Source: Paenibacillus sp. OVF10 (GTDB lineage: Bacteria; Bacillota; Bacilli; Paenibacillales; Paenibacillaceae). Taken from it: a DNA stretch of 64,000 nucleotides. The notes beneath the pieces are model-generated. The model saw only the letters and a list, made by a program, of their open reading frames with translations, did not search any database and was not told the DNA's origin. Positions within the stretch are counted from its first letter, which is position 1, and every line of letters begins with the position of its first letter. The stretch is taken from the NCBI GenBank assembly GCA_022836915.1, contig CP094668.1, positions 4,092,001 to 4,156,000 of the forward strand, given 5' to 3'. The position numbers and the translations under genes are program-made. This document shows positions 32,058-41,539 of this stretch, piece by piece.

Positions 32058-33120
32058 CTTTAACGAGGCTGTTAACATTAGCAATACACATTTACTGTCG
32101 CTGGTATCCGAGCTGTTTCATCTGGAGTGTTACAATATTCAGCTTATTCCACCTCATGAGGGTGGACGTAATGTCGTTTACACATGCGAGCAAGAGGGGC
32201 GTGAATCGCTAATTCTACGGGTGTCTTTTTTGCCTGACAGAAAGCGGGAAGATTACATTGCCGAACTGGAGTATGTCCGGTATCTGTTTGAGCACGGTGC
32301 AAGTGTCTCGAATGTAGTTAGCTCGAAAAAACGCTTTTTGTTAGAAGAGATCACTTATGATGAGCATACATTCTTTGTCTGTATGTTTGTGAAGGCCAAG
32401 GGAAAGTTGCTGGTAGAGAACCATTATCAGTATCGTGAAGGGGTCCCACTTACCGAATACTATTATAATAGCGGTAAAGTTCTGGGGAAAATGCATCAGC
32501 TATCGAAAGGGTACACTCCCGTTCATCGCCGGCATCATTTGATTGACAATTACAGCGGTGAATATATCGATAACCTGGTACCTGAATCATTCCCTCTGCT
32601 TAAGGAGAAGATGGTTGAGCTCCTGAATACCTTACAAGGTTTGGATACAAACCAAGAGACATTTGGCATGATCCATTTTGATTATAACGATGGGAATTAC
32701 TCGATCGATTTTGATACCGGACAGATCACCGTGTATGATTTTGATAATTCATGCTTTGGTTGGTATATGTATGATCTGGCCGATCTATGGACACACGGAG
32801 TCGGCTGGGTTCAATTTGAGCCGGATGCGGATAAACGCAGACATTTCATGGATGACTATTTTCAAAATGCCCTCGCTGGATATACTTCCGAGACCAAGAT
32901 CGAAGATTCGATGTTGGAGAAGCTGCCTTTATTTATTCAAGTTACTCTCTTGGAGAATATTCTAGGTCAATTTGAGGAAATGCAGCGTGCTGGCGAAGAA
33001 CCGGAAGCTGACGAAGCACTGTTGTATCTCATTAAATGTCTGGAAGAGAATATACCGTATAAAGGATTTTTCCATGAGATGTATTCCACTGAAGCTCCTT
33101 TTGAGTATGAGGGACGCTGA
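32053..33120 (+). CDS. Aminoglycoside-phosphotransferase-fold kinase-like protein
   Basis: About 355 residues. Brenner-type catalytic motif His-Phe-Asp-Tyr-Asn-Asp-Gly-Asn and metal-binding Asp-Phe-Asp-Asn-Ser (about 32735-32750) mark the APH/homoserine-kinase fold; Leu-Ile-Leu-Arg-Val holds the ATP-binding region. The substrate is unknown and is not necessarily an antibiotic. The start is unclear: GGAGGAG at 32040 points to the codon at 32053, which reads ATT (rare start or a miscalled ATG). The frame is open upstream to about 31996. Confidence 0.75.
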   Translation: MNFNEAVNISNTHLLSLVSELFHLECYNIQLIPPHEGGRNVVYTCEQEGRESLILRVSFLPDRKREDYIAELEYVRYLFEHGASVSNVVSSKKRFLLEEITYDEHTFFVCMFVKAKGKLLVENHYQYREGVPLTEYYYNSGKVLGKMHQLSKGYTPVHRRHHLIDNYSGEYIDNLVPESFPLLKEKMVELLNTLQGLDTNQETFGMIHFDYNDGNYSIDFDTGQITVYDFDNSCFGWYMYDLADLWTHGVGWVQFEPDADKRRHFMDDYFQNALAGYTSETKIEDSMLEKLPLFIQVTLLENILGQFEEMQRAGEEPEADEALLYLIKCLEENIPYKGFFHEMYSTEAPFEYEGR

Positions 33121-33172
33121 AGGGACCTGTACGTAAACTAAACCCTGAATAACCAATGATTCATCAAGTATG

Positions 33173-33206
33173 GAGGCAGCCGGATCGACCGGTTGCCTCT
33201 TTGTTT
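33173..33206. terminator. Terminator between the kinase-like and AraC genes
   Basis: GAGGCAGCCGG-ATCGA-CCGGTTGCCTC stem followed by TTTGTTTG. Confidence 0.8.
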
Positions 33207-33218
33207 GTCTGCGGCATG

Positions 33219-34069
33219 TTATTCAAATTTGGAAGGAGGCACGTTGTAGAATTTTTTGAATGCTTTGGAGAACGTAAAGGGATCGGGATAACCCAGAAAT
33301 CCGGCAATTTGCTGGATCGTATATTTTTTCTCGTACAGATAGTCTCTGGCCCGGTTCATTTTGATCTGATTGATATACTGCCCAGGTGTTATACCGAGAA
33401 TTTTTTTGAACAAAGAAATAAAATATTTCTCAGAGACGCCGGCAATATCTGCAAGTTCGTTAACTCGGATGGCACGATGCAGATTCTCATCCACGTATGA
33501 GAACACATTCTGTAGAACCTCCAGACTTCCTTCGATTTTCCTCAGTTTCCGGTCTTTCAGAAACTCACCGTGATATAAGCCTTGCCCGTGTAATTCCAAA
33601 ATTTTGGCGATGACGAGAAGCAGAGAGGCTTTCAAGTAAAGTGGACTGGCGGAAGCGCCGCTGCTCTGCTTGAATCTTCGATAGGACGAGGTGAACAGCG
33701 TTGATTCCTCTCGAATCAGATTACCAGGTACAATGCCCGGGAGCTGAAACTCGCCGAGAATTCTTTTTGCTCAGCGATGCTGAAATCAAAGTGCATGTAA
33801 ACGAATCGGCAAAACTCTCCGGTCGTGGAAGCCATATAGGGCATATCCGGATAAAAAAACACCACGTCACCCGGTTCTGCCATATGCTCGATTCCATCGA
33901 TGGTAATCTGGACGGAGCCTGCTGTAATGAACCACAGATCATAATCGGAATGAGACTTGTGCTCTGTCCAATTACTGTCGTGCGTTTGTTCCAAATAAGA
34001 GCTCATGCGAAGTGTGATATACTCTGAAAGTTCGTCGATTACACTCATATTTACAGTTCCGGCATGCAT
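33219..34069 (-). CDS. AraC-family regulator, one frameshift
   Basis: About 283 residues. The N-terminal cupin (Ile-Thr-Ala-Gly-Ser-Val-Gln-Ile-Thr-Ile-Asp-Gly; Glu-Pro-Gly-Asp-Val-Val-Phe-Phe-Tyr-Pro) is the ligand-binding half. The C-terminal AraC HTH contains Ile-Arg-Val-Asn-Glu-Leu-Ala-Asp-Ile-Ala-Gly-Val-Ser and Gly-Tyr-Pro-Asp-Pro-Phe-Thr-Phe-Ser-Lys. An A is missing in GAGCAAAAAGAATTC near 33765-33770; the other frame reads Ile-Leu-Gly-Glu-Phe-Gln-Leu-Pro-Gly-Ile-Val. Divergent from the GH4 gene it probably controls. The start could also be ATG 34048. Confidence 0.85.
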
Positions 34070-34245
34070 CTAACCCAACTCATTCCTCTCTACTTTATGA
34101 CATCCTTTGTTTTTCACTATCATATCAAAGGAATTATCTCTTGTTAACTACCGTACGATATGACATGTATTGAAAACTATCACACATTCCGATTCCAGCC
34201 CACTCACCTATAATGAACTTATATCGTTACGAGGAGGGGTTATTG

Positions 34246-35651
34246 ATGAATGCTACAAGTACACAGCATCCAAAGGTAGTTGTTATTGGGGCGGGCAGCC
34301 TGTTTTTTGGTCGGCAGTCCATCTGGCAGATGGTACACTCCCCATATTTGAATCAGGGAACGTTGGCTTTGGTGGATACGGACGAGGAACGGCTCTCGAA
34401 AATGGTAAAACTAGCGGAAATGGTCGCCAAGGAGAACAACGTCTCCCTAAAGATTGAGGGTTCAGTGGACCGAAGACAGGTGCTTCCGGGAGCCGACTTC
34501 GTTGTGCTCAGCTTTGCGGAAGAATCGGTGAAATATCGAGGCATCGACTGCCAGGTTTCTCTAAAGTATGGGATTCGCATGTGTTCTGGCGATACGATTG
34601 GCCCGGGCGGAATCTTTCGCGCGATGCGGGAACTGCCGGTTATTATGGAATGCGCCAAAGACATTGAGGAGTTGTGTCCGGATGCTTGGGTGATCAACTA
34701 TATTAACCCGTCTACCGTTCATGGCATCGCATTACATCGATATGCTCCGAAGCTTAAATCGTTTGCGCTGTGCGATAGTCATCACATGCCTCATAAGAAA
34801 GCCTATTACGCCGTACGAGCCGGAATTATTGGAGACAATAGCCAGTTCACTGAAGAGATCAACCAGAAATTCGATTTTCGAATCGCGGGTGTCAATCATT
34901 TCACTTGGCTGCTCAAAGCCGAGTATGAAGGAAAAAATGTGATGCCCACGATCGCAGAAGCCATGCGCAAGATGGCAGGTGACGAGAATAACGGCGGTGA
35001 TCGCGGCGCAAAAGCTCTTTTAACGATGCGATCACCTATGAACTGTATGATATTTTTGGAATCATTCCCACTTGTACGGCGCATACGAAGGAATACGTTC
35101 GGTATTGGCAGGGTCTTGGCAAAACTGCGGACACCATCCCGCCATTATCGATCTGGGAGACAGAGGACAGATATGAGCGTCACGATGAAATGTGGCAGCA
35201 AGTCGATGACTTCCTTACAGGAAACATCCCGATTGCCAATTACATGAGCACCTTCGGACCAGATCATGCGACTGACATCATTGAGAATATGGTGGGGAAC
35301 TTGGGCAAAAAGTTCTTCATCAATACGCTCAATCAAGGCGCGGTAACCAATATGAATAACGATTCGTTCCTAGAACTACTATGCGATGTAGATATGGATG
35401 GAGTGAAGCCACTCCATGTAGGCGAGATGCCACGCGGAATTAGAGGTATGCAAGAACTTGTACTGGATACGCATGAGCTTACGGTTGAAGCTGTTCTGGA
35501 ACAGAGCTACGAGAAGCTGAGAAGGGCGATGCTCACCGACCCGCTCGTGAGTTCCATCAGCGACGCGGACAAGATCATTCATGAATTGTTGGAGCTGGAG
35601 CGTAAGATGATTCCGGACGTTTGGTATAAGGACAGACTGCAGTATAGCTAA
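34246..35651 (+). CDS. GH4 family alpha-glycosidase (MelA/LplD type), one frameshift
   Basis: About 468 residues. NAD-binding N-terminus Val-Val-Val-Ile-Gly-Ala-Gly-Ser-Leu-Phe-Phe. Family-4 metal and substrate region: Gly-Asp-Thr-Ile-Gly-Pro-Gly-Gly-Ile-Phe-Arg, Ile-Asn-Tyr-Ile-Asn-Pro-Ser-Thr, Cys in Ala-Leu-Cys-Asp-Ser-His, His in Gly-Val-Asn-His-Phe-Thr-Trp. GH4 enzymes use NAD and Mn for redox-assisted hydrolysis; alpha-galactosidase or alpha-galacturonidase are the likeliest activities. GAGGAGGGG precedes ATG 34246. An A is missing near 35008-35013 (GCGCAAAAGCTC); frame 3 continues Ser-Ser-Phe-Asn-Asp-Ala-Ile-Thr-Tyr-Glu. Confidence 0.88.
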
Positions 35652-35665
35652 GAACGATAACGACA

Positions 35666-35716
35666 AAAGACCATGTCGGTTCCTTCCAAGGAACTAACCT
35701 GGTCTTTGTTTTTATC
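35666..35716. terminator. Terminator between GH4 and LysR genes
   Basis: AAAGACCA / TGGTCTTT outer stem with an inner GGTTCCTTCCAAGGAAC hairpin and a T-rich tail, between convergent genes. Confidence 0.8.
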
Positions 35717-35738
35717 GTTTGTCATGTATAAAGAAATC

Positions 35739-36626
35739 CTATTCCACTTTAAACAAGCCAGCATGGTCTTCATAATACGAAGTAATAAAATTACGAAATT
35801 CTCTTACAGCAGGAGATAACCATTTTTGTTTGACCCAGGATAGGCTGATGGGATATATAGCTGAATCATCTGCAATTTTTACATAACGTAACCCTAGTGT
35901 TCTACATACGGAGATCGGAATTAATGCAACACCCTGATTAAGGCTGATAATTTCAAGCAGCGTATGAGAATCGACCTCAAATGCATGATTGGGGAGGAAG
36001 CCTGCTTTTTCACAGAGCATGGTGGTAAATCGGCTGTACTCCTTATTATCGGCAAGGGAGATAAAGGGCTCATTTGCAACAACACTTAATGAAATGCTTG
36101 TCTCTCCACCGTATGCATGGTCCGTGGGCACAACCAGAACAATATCCTCCTCAACCAGGACAACACTCTCAATCTCCTCATCCTGAATCGGATGCCCCGT
36201 AATCCCCAGATGCATGTCCCCTTTCTTCAAACCTGTAATAATTTCACTGCGGGTTCCAATACCCTGATGAAGCTTGGTTTCGGGGGAAGCGTTAATATAG
36301 TCACTAATGAGACCTGTGAGGAACCGAGTATTCGTAATCGAGATCCTGATCGTATTGGAAATTTGCTGTTCCTCCGCTTTAATCTCCATCTCTGCATTTT
36401 CAATTTCAATAAAAATCCGGTTTACATGCTTCAATAAAATCTCACCTGAGGAATTCAATTGAATGTTTCGTCCTCTCCTATGAAATAGTGGGGTACCCAG
36501 TTCATCCTCAAGTCTTTTAATCGTCAAGCTTAGGGAAGGTTGAGCAATATTCAATTGTGCAGCTGCCTTGGAGATATGTTCAGTATAGGCAACGGTCTGA
36601 AAGTATTTGAGTTGAAGCAATTCCAT
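35739..36626 (-). CDS. LysR-family transcriptional regulator
   Basis: 295 residues, intact. N-terminal HTH Met-Glu-Leu-Leu-Gln-Leu-Lys-Tyr-Phe, with Ser-Leu-Thr-Ile-Lys-Arg-Leu-Glu-Asp-Glu-Leu-Gly-Thr-Pro-Leu-Phe, then the effector domain. Divergent from the acetoacetate decarboxylase/ketopantoate-reductase-like operon, its probable target. The shared intergenic region contains a 193-bp inverted-repeat element. Confidence 0.92.
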   Translation of the reverse strand: MELLQLKYFQTVAYTEHISKAAAQLNIAQPSLSLTIKRLEDELGTPLFHRRGRNIQLNSSGEILLKHVNRIFIEIENAEMEIKAEEQQISNTIRISITNTRFLTGLISDYINASPETKLHQGIGTRSEIITGLKKGDMHLGITGHPIQDEEIESVVLVEEDIVLVVPTDHAYGGETSISLSVVANEPFISLADNKEYSRFTTMLCEKAGFLPNHAFEVDSHTLLEIISLNQGVALIPISVCRTLGLRYVKIADDSAIYPISLSWVKQKWLSPAVREFRNFITSYYEDHAGLFKVE

Positions 36627-36752
36627 TCAAGCGCACTCCTTATTTATTCTGATAAATATATATAGTACTTATTATGTATTATATTAAATTTAAATATTGA
36701 TGTAGAATTTTTTTATGAGATACAAATCAAATTTTAAATACCAAAAACCTGA

Positions 36753-36945
36753 CTATATAAGTTGAACTAATCATTTACACAATAACGGAGAGGACAGAAA
36801 AAACCTGAAAAAGCGAAGCGTTCTCCTTTATCACCGGATTTTCCCCTTTAGAAGGGGAATCGAAAAATCTGGGGATAACAGCGATTGGAAGGTTGTTCTG
36901 TCATCGTAGTGTCGGTGTAAATAATCTTGAGTTCAACTTATATAG
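36753..36945. repeat. 193-bp inverted-repeat element in a divergent promoter
   Basis: Ends CTATATAAGTTGAACT (36753-36768) and AGTTCAACTTATATAG (36930-36945) are perfect 16-base inverted copies. Pairing extends imperfectly through ATCATTTACAC / GTGTAAATAAT. Inside is a TTCCCCTTT-AGAAGGGGAA hairpin (about 36840-36860). No ORF. It behaves like a MITE or structured-RNA-type repeat; it ends 27 bases before the adc start. Confidence 0.75.
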
Positions 36946-36972
36946 AACCAAAACATAAGGTAGGTGTCTTTG

Positions 36973-37719
36973 ATGAAAATCGATGTGAATAACATAGCTA
37001 AAAATCTGAATACACCCCTAACGGCTCCGGCATACCCAATGCCACCGTACAAATTCGTGAATCGTGAATACTTGAATATTATTTACCGAACTGATGAAAA
37101 AGCTTTAAGGGCAGCCGTACCAGAACCTCTCGAAATTACTGAACCACTGGTTAAATTCGAAGTGATGTGGATGCCAGATGTTTCTGGACTGGGTGCTTAT
37201 ATCGAAGCTGGACAAGTTATCCCTGTGCAATTCAATGGGGAGGAAGGCGATTACGTGCATTCGATGTACGTAGACAATTTCCCCGCGATTGCAAGTGGTC
37301 GAGAGCTCACCGCCTATCCGAAAAAGCTGGGTGCGCCCAAGTTGTATACCGATTCAGATACACTTGTCGGCACACTTGATTATGGAACGCTGCGTGTAGC
37401 CACGGCAACGATGGGCTATAAACACGTGGAGATGGATAAGGAGTTTTCCAAACGTGAAATATGCCGACCTAATTTTATGATTAAGATTGCTACCGACTAT
37501 ACCGGGAATTTAAGAATATGTGATCTGATCCGTACTCAAATTACGGACATCGAAGTGAAGGAAGCCTGGACAGGACCTGCCCGGCTTCAATTGTTCGAAC
37601 ATGCGTTGGCACCTCTTGCAGATCTGCCTGTGTTGGAAGTGGTGTCTGCTTCTCATATCCTTACCAACCTAACCTTAAACGCTGCACAACCTGTATATAA
37701 CTACCTGGAAGAGAAATAA
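36973..37719 (+). CDS. Acetoacetate decarboxylase family protein
   Basis: 248 residues from ATG 36973 (RBS AAGGTAGGTG). Schiff-base lysine region Gly-Arg-Glu-Leu-Thr-Ala-Tyr-Pro-Lys-Lys-Leu-Gly matches Clostridium Adc, whose catalytic Lys lies in this motif; the substrate-pocket Arg and Glu region (Arg-Glu-Ile-Cys-Arg-Pro-Asn-Phe) is present. Adc converts acetoacetate to acetone and CO2. Family members also decarboxylate other beta-keto acids, so the pairing with a PanE-like reductase leaves the true substrate open. Confidence 0.9.
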   Translation: MKIDVNNIAKNLNTPLTAPAYPMPPYKFVNREYLNIIYRTDEKALRAAVPEPLEITEPLVKFEVMWMPDVSGLGAYIEAGQVIPVQFNGEEGDYVHSMYVDNFPAIASGRELTAYPKKLGAPKLYTDSDTLVGTLDYGTLRVATATMGYKHVEMDKEFSKREICRPNFMIKIATDYTGNLRICDLIRTQITDIEVKEAWTGPARLQLFEHALAPLADLPVLEVVSASHILTNLTLNAAQPVYNYLEEK

Positions 37720-37732
37720 GGAGGAAAATAAA

Positions 37733-38767
37733 ATGAGAATTGCAATTGTAGGAGCAGGATCTTTGGGAACCATCGTAGGTGCATACCTTGCGGATGGTGG
37801 ACTGGACGTTGAGTTAATTGATGCATATCAAGAACATGTAAATGCTTTAAATCAGACGGGTGCTAAAGTGACGGGTACCACAGAGTTTCAGGCCAAAGTA
37901 AAAGCCATTACTCCTGATCAGAAATCAGGAAAGTATGACCTTGTTTTACTTTTAACCAAACAACTCTACAACGATTCCATTCTTCAGGAATTACTTCCAT
38001 TCTTGAAAGAAGACAGTATGGTGTGTTCTTTGCAGAACGGGATTCCGGAAGAAAAAGTGGCGTCCATTGTGGGTGAAAAACGTGTCATTGCTGGCTCCGT
38101 TGAATTTGGCGCTACGCTCATTGAACCGGGTGTGTCGAGCCTGACCATCGAGTACACTCAATTTAAGCAGTATGCTTTTCAGATTGGTGAATTAAATGGT
38201 GAAATCACCGAACGAATTCAGCGCGTGAAATCGGTGTTGGACCTTGTAGGTGGAACACACATTTCCGATAACCTGGTTGGAACCAAATGGTCCAAATTGC
38301 TGATCAACAATGCATTTAGTGGTTTATCAGCTGCTTTGAATGGGGAATATGGGGACATTCTTGATCAAGAAGCCGGCATTGTGAGTGCAGCTCATATTGC
38401 GGACGAGACGATTAAAGTTGCTCGCGCCAATGGGGTCACCCTAGTTAAAATGAATGGATTCGACATCAGTTCACTCGAACTGAACAACGAAGAAGATATC
38501 CCTGAACGGGTGAAAACATTACGTTACGTGATGGAGCCCTCCAGATTGCTCAAAGCAAGTATGCTTCAAGATCTGGAGAAGAACCGCAAAACGGAAATTG
38601 ATTATATTAACGGGGTTGTTTCAAGCAGAGCAGAAGGCACCGGAATTGCGACGCCTTATAATGATTTGGTTGTAAAACTGGTCAAATCTGCTGAAGAAAC
38701 TCAAACCGTTCCTGATTTTGACACGAACATAAAAGCTTTTGAAGAACTATTAAGTGTTCAAAAATAA
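37733..38767 (+). CDS. 2-dehydropantoate 2-reductase (PanE/ApbA) family protein
   Basis: 344 residues. NAD(P)-binding Ile-Ala-Ile-Val-Gly-Ala-Gly-Ser-Leu-Gly-Thr at the N-terminus, Leu-Leu-Leu-Thr-Lys-Gln and Ser-Leu-Gln-Asn-Gly-Ile (family Asn-Gly motif), and catalytic Lys in Thr-Lys-Trp-Ser-Lys-Leu. It lies 13 bases after the decarboxylase with AAGGAGGAAAATAAA. The partner and the LysR control make a catabolic role as a 2-keto-acid reductase more likely than pantothenate synthesis. Confidence 0.88.
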   Translation: MRIAIVGAGSLGTIVGAYLADGGLDVELIDAYQEHVNALNQTGAKVTGTTEFQAKVKAITPDQKSGKYDLVLLLTKQLYNDSILQELLPFLKEDSMVCSLQNGIPEEKVASIVGEKRVIAGSVEFGATLIEPGVSSLTIEYTQFKQYAFQIGELNGEITERIQRVKSVLDLVGGTHISDNLVGTKWSKLLINNAFSGLSAALNGEYGDILDQEAGIVSAAHIADETIKVARANGVTLVKMNGFDISSLELNNEEDIPERVKTLRYVMEPSRLLKASMLQDLEKNRKTEIDYINGVVSSRAEGTGIATPYNDLVVKLVKSAEETQTVPDFDTNIKAFEELLSVQK

Positions 38768-38785
38768 ATTCAATTATTTCAACTG

Positions 38786-38812
38786 AAAGTCGCTAATACA
38801 GCGGCTTTTTTG
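38786..38812 (+). terminator. Terminator (recurrent AAAGTCGCTA type)
   Basis: AAGTCGCT-AATAC-AGCGGCTTTTTT. One of four near-identical terminators in the window, with those at 45529, 52434 and 54802. Confidence 0.85.
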
Positions 38813-38958
38813 TTGTATCAGTAAATCTAGTCAGGCTTGATTTTGCGACAGATAGAATATTCTTCGTGTTTTATGTTTCCTAAGATTATACAAAAAGGGG
38901 AATTAAATTTGATATAATATAGACTTGCTGGTTATTTTTCTATTCGAAGGAGATACAT

Positions 38959-39607
38959 ATGATGAAATCTTGGGGGAATTCGTCTTTTATTTGGTGGTGT
39001 TTGTCTTTGTTTTATTTATGACCTGGAATGACTATTCACTATTTTGGACAATAGGGGTGTAGTCGTTACCATTCTTATCGCGTTTATTAAGCATGTTTTT
39101 TATCCTTTAGTATTTGATAAGCGTATAGATCGTTTAGAGTCCTTTTTATCCAAGCAGCAAAATACACCTGGGACATACATTATTTATGTTCTTGCAAACA
39201 GACTTGATGATGAGGTAGAACTAGTTATGGAGCAAATTATGCAGAAATATAAGCGAAGAACAACACAAGCACAGTTCAAGGCAGCTTACGGATTATATCG
39301 CAAGGATATGTTTGCCATTCGGCAAGCTGTACCTCATATCGGCTTATCGGACTACCGTACATATTACGAAACCATTCTACTCTTGGAAGACGGGAAAAGT
39401 GAAGATGCGCGTGAAAGACTTCAATCCATTAAAAAACAGTGGATGCGATCAACATTGCTCGCGGGTATTGAACTCAAAGCAGAAAACCGTGATACCGCTA
39501 TTCAGCACGCGCATGAAGCACTTAACTCTTCCAGAGGTGTTAATCGTTATGTTTTATATAAGGAATACGAAAGAGTATTACCAGAGGTTGTTGGACACAT
39601 ATCGTAA
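38959..39607 (+). CDS. Membrane-anchored helical-repeat protein, paralogue of 5406-6032 (copy B), two frameshifts
   Basis: About 216 residues once two lost G bases are bridged: GGGGG at 38972-38976 and GGGG near 39051-39056. Between them frame 3 reads Glu-Phe-Val-Phe-Tyr-Leu-Val-Val-Phe-Val-Phe-Val-Leu-Phe-Met, matching the first helix of copy A. Frame 2 then carries the soluble domain, with Val-Leu-Ala-Asn-Arg-Leu-Asp-Asp-Glu and Ser-Asp-Tyr-Arg-Thr-Tyr-Tyr-Glu-Thr. The upstream TTGATATAATA and GAAGGAGAT are shared with copy A, so the duplication included the promoter. It keeps the full C-terminus (...Arg-Val-Leu-Pro-Glu-Val-Val-Gly). Function unknown. Confidence 0.7.
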
Positions 39608-39642
39608 GATGGAGAAAATGTTTTGAAAAAATAAACCGTGCT

Positions 39643-41366
39643 TCACGGTTTATTTTTTTCATTTACTAGCATAGGTGTGAGTCCATCCTTAGCAAAAATA
39701 GAGGGTAGAATCGTCAATAACCTCTCACGGGTAAGGGGATCATCGTAGTTCCAGCCAGCTTCTACTATATGTACTTTACTGGGTGCCAACATGCCAACCA
39801 AACTTTGTAGCGGAGAAGGTATATTTACATTCATCTCCTCCTGAGGTACCATCACGAAGTTTCGGTCTCCACCGTATTGTGTGATTTTATTGTAATCAAT
39901 TTGTATCCAAGGTCTGCCATTAATGATCAGTTGATTTACGGATTCAGTGGGTCGAAAGCCAAGTGATTCATACACGGTAGCGGCAAATCCCGTCTGTCCC
40001 ATAACATATATGTTTTTACCCAGCACCAGATAGACAGTTGCTCGTTCTCCTGCAATATAATCATCCGCCAATTGTCGCCGTATCCTCCTGACACTTTCCT
40101 CATAGCGGTCGATCCACTGTTCAGCCGTTCTGCTTCGATCGAAAAGATCCGCAATATAACGAAGACGCTCAAAAGTGCTGGTTGTTTCGCGATAGACGAT
40201 GGTAGGGGCAATGGCGTCCAGTTGAGGTAACTGCTGCTCACTATAGTTGCCAAGCAGTATAAGATCAGGCTTAAGTAAGGAGACTTGCTCCGGTGCACCT
40301 TGCAGTCCAATGTCCGGCATGTGAAGCAGTTTGCTTCGATATATGACTTGTGATCTCATTGTTGTTATTCCCGCGCCGACTGGACGGATACCAATAGCAA
40401 GCAACTCCCCAAGGGTATGGGTACCTGTGGCTACAATACGAATAGCCGCATCAGGGAGGAAATCTGCCTGCCGAGGGAATCGGTTATCGTTCTTTGCCTG
40501 GTACGTCTTTGTATATTCGCGTATTCCCGTGGAGGGTGTCCTGTGAGCTGGTGAAAACGCCGACTGAAATAATACTCATCCTTAAAACCGACTTGTCTGG
40601 ATATCTCACGCAAGGTATCGGTAGAACTGGACAGTAGCTTTTTGGCATGCTGGACTCTAAGCTCTGCCAGGTAATCCGTTGGTTTCTTACCAGTAATCAC
40701 CTTAAACAATTTGCTATATTGCCATCGAACCATGCCGGCCATTTCGGCCAAGAACTCTACGGTTAGATCTTCGTTGTAGTGCTGCTCCATATAGCTGAGT
40801 GTAAGCTGTACCGCTTGATCATTTTGCACTGGCGGAGCAGCGCTTTCTAGCTGAGCCATCAGGCTAAGTATCAGTTGCAGCCGGGCCTGAGTAACTGCTG
40901 ATTTTGAATGATACGTAGGCGTAAATTTCTTCTCCTGCAACCGATTTTGCTTGTTGGATTGCAAAGGCAGCGGAGAAATCCAGTCTTCACTTGCCAACGC
41001 AAGTTTTATAGTAGAAAGAGACAGCGTGTAAGGAAAGCCCAGAATAAGAGGAGGGCAAGCCGGAAGCAGAGTCAACTGATCCACTTGAAAAGAAAGAAAG
41101 GTCAACCGGGCTACATGCGCTTGCTCTTTTATCGTTTTGAGAATGTAGGATTGCTGAGTAGGGAGCAGAATACAACTTCCTTGGCTCAGATCTTGGGAGA
41201 TGTTGTTTGTTAACAGCCGAATTCCATGATCCAGAGCAATAAGCAATGTATATTCATTGGCAGCCTTGCTCTTGGTTGATGGATTATGATGATTGGTTTC
41301 CTGCAGTGGTGTGAGCTGAAGCAGATCATGCTGCTGCAGTTGGATGTATAGGGAAGCCATTTGCAT
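39643..41366 (-). CDS. Btr-type AraC regulator with siderophore-binding domain, one frameshift
   Basis: About 575 residues in one gene: an N-terminal region, an AraC HTH (Leu-Thr-Val-Glu-Phe-Leu-Ala-Glu-Met-Ala-Gly-Met; Val-Gly-Phe-Lys-Asp-Glu-Tyr-Tyr-Phe-Ser-Arg-Arg-Phe), then a FecB/FeuA-like periplasmic-binding domain in the second frame (Ile-Arg-Pro-Val-Gly-Ala-Gly; Lys-Pro-Asp-Leu-Ile-Leu-Leu-Gly). The switch lies near 40525-40535, with one base missing. This is the layout of B. subtilis Btr, which binds iron-bacillibactin and activates its uptake genes. Start ATG 41366 (GGAG nine bases upstream) lies just after a Fur box. Confidence 0.88.
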
Positions 41367-41386
41367 TCTGGAGCACTCCGATCTAG

Positions 41387-41401
41387 TGATAATAATTCTC
41401 A
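41387..41401. promoter_or_regulatory. Fur box upstream of the Btr-type gene
   Basis: TGATAATAATTCTCA fits the 7-1-7 Fur consensus TGATAATNATTATCA with one mismatch. It lies 20-35 bases before ATG 41366, an operator position. Confidence 0.8.
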
Positions 41402-41484
41402 ATTACTAGTTTACCACATTTTACACGTTTGAGAATGTTCCGTTGCAGCCTTATTGCAAGCAGTATAAGTTTACAGAATCAAAA

Positions 41485-41520
41485 AATCCTCCACAGCCCA
41501 AAGGGTTTGGAGGATTTTGA
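41485..41520. terminator. Bidirectional terminator after the siderophore-binding gene
   Basis: AATCCTCC-ACAGCCCAAAGGGTTT-GGAGGATT with A and T runs on both sides; it separates the lipoprotein gene from the Btr-type gene on the minus strand. Confidence 0.8.
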
Positions 41521-41539
41521 CACCATCATCAATGCGTTA

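Noticed and set aside
32053-33120. Antibiotic-resistance aminoglycoside phosphotransferase
   Set aside because: Only the general fold motifs are present. Similar proteins act on many small substrates, so resistance is not claimed.
36753-36945. CRISPR-like repeat or riboswitch
   Set aside because: There is one pair of inverted ends and no direct-repeat/spacer pattern or known aptamer core; an element is the simpler reading. No CRISPR array or cas gene was seen anywhere in the window.
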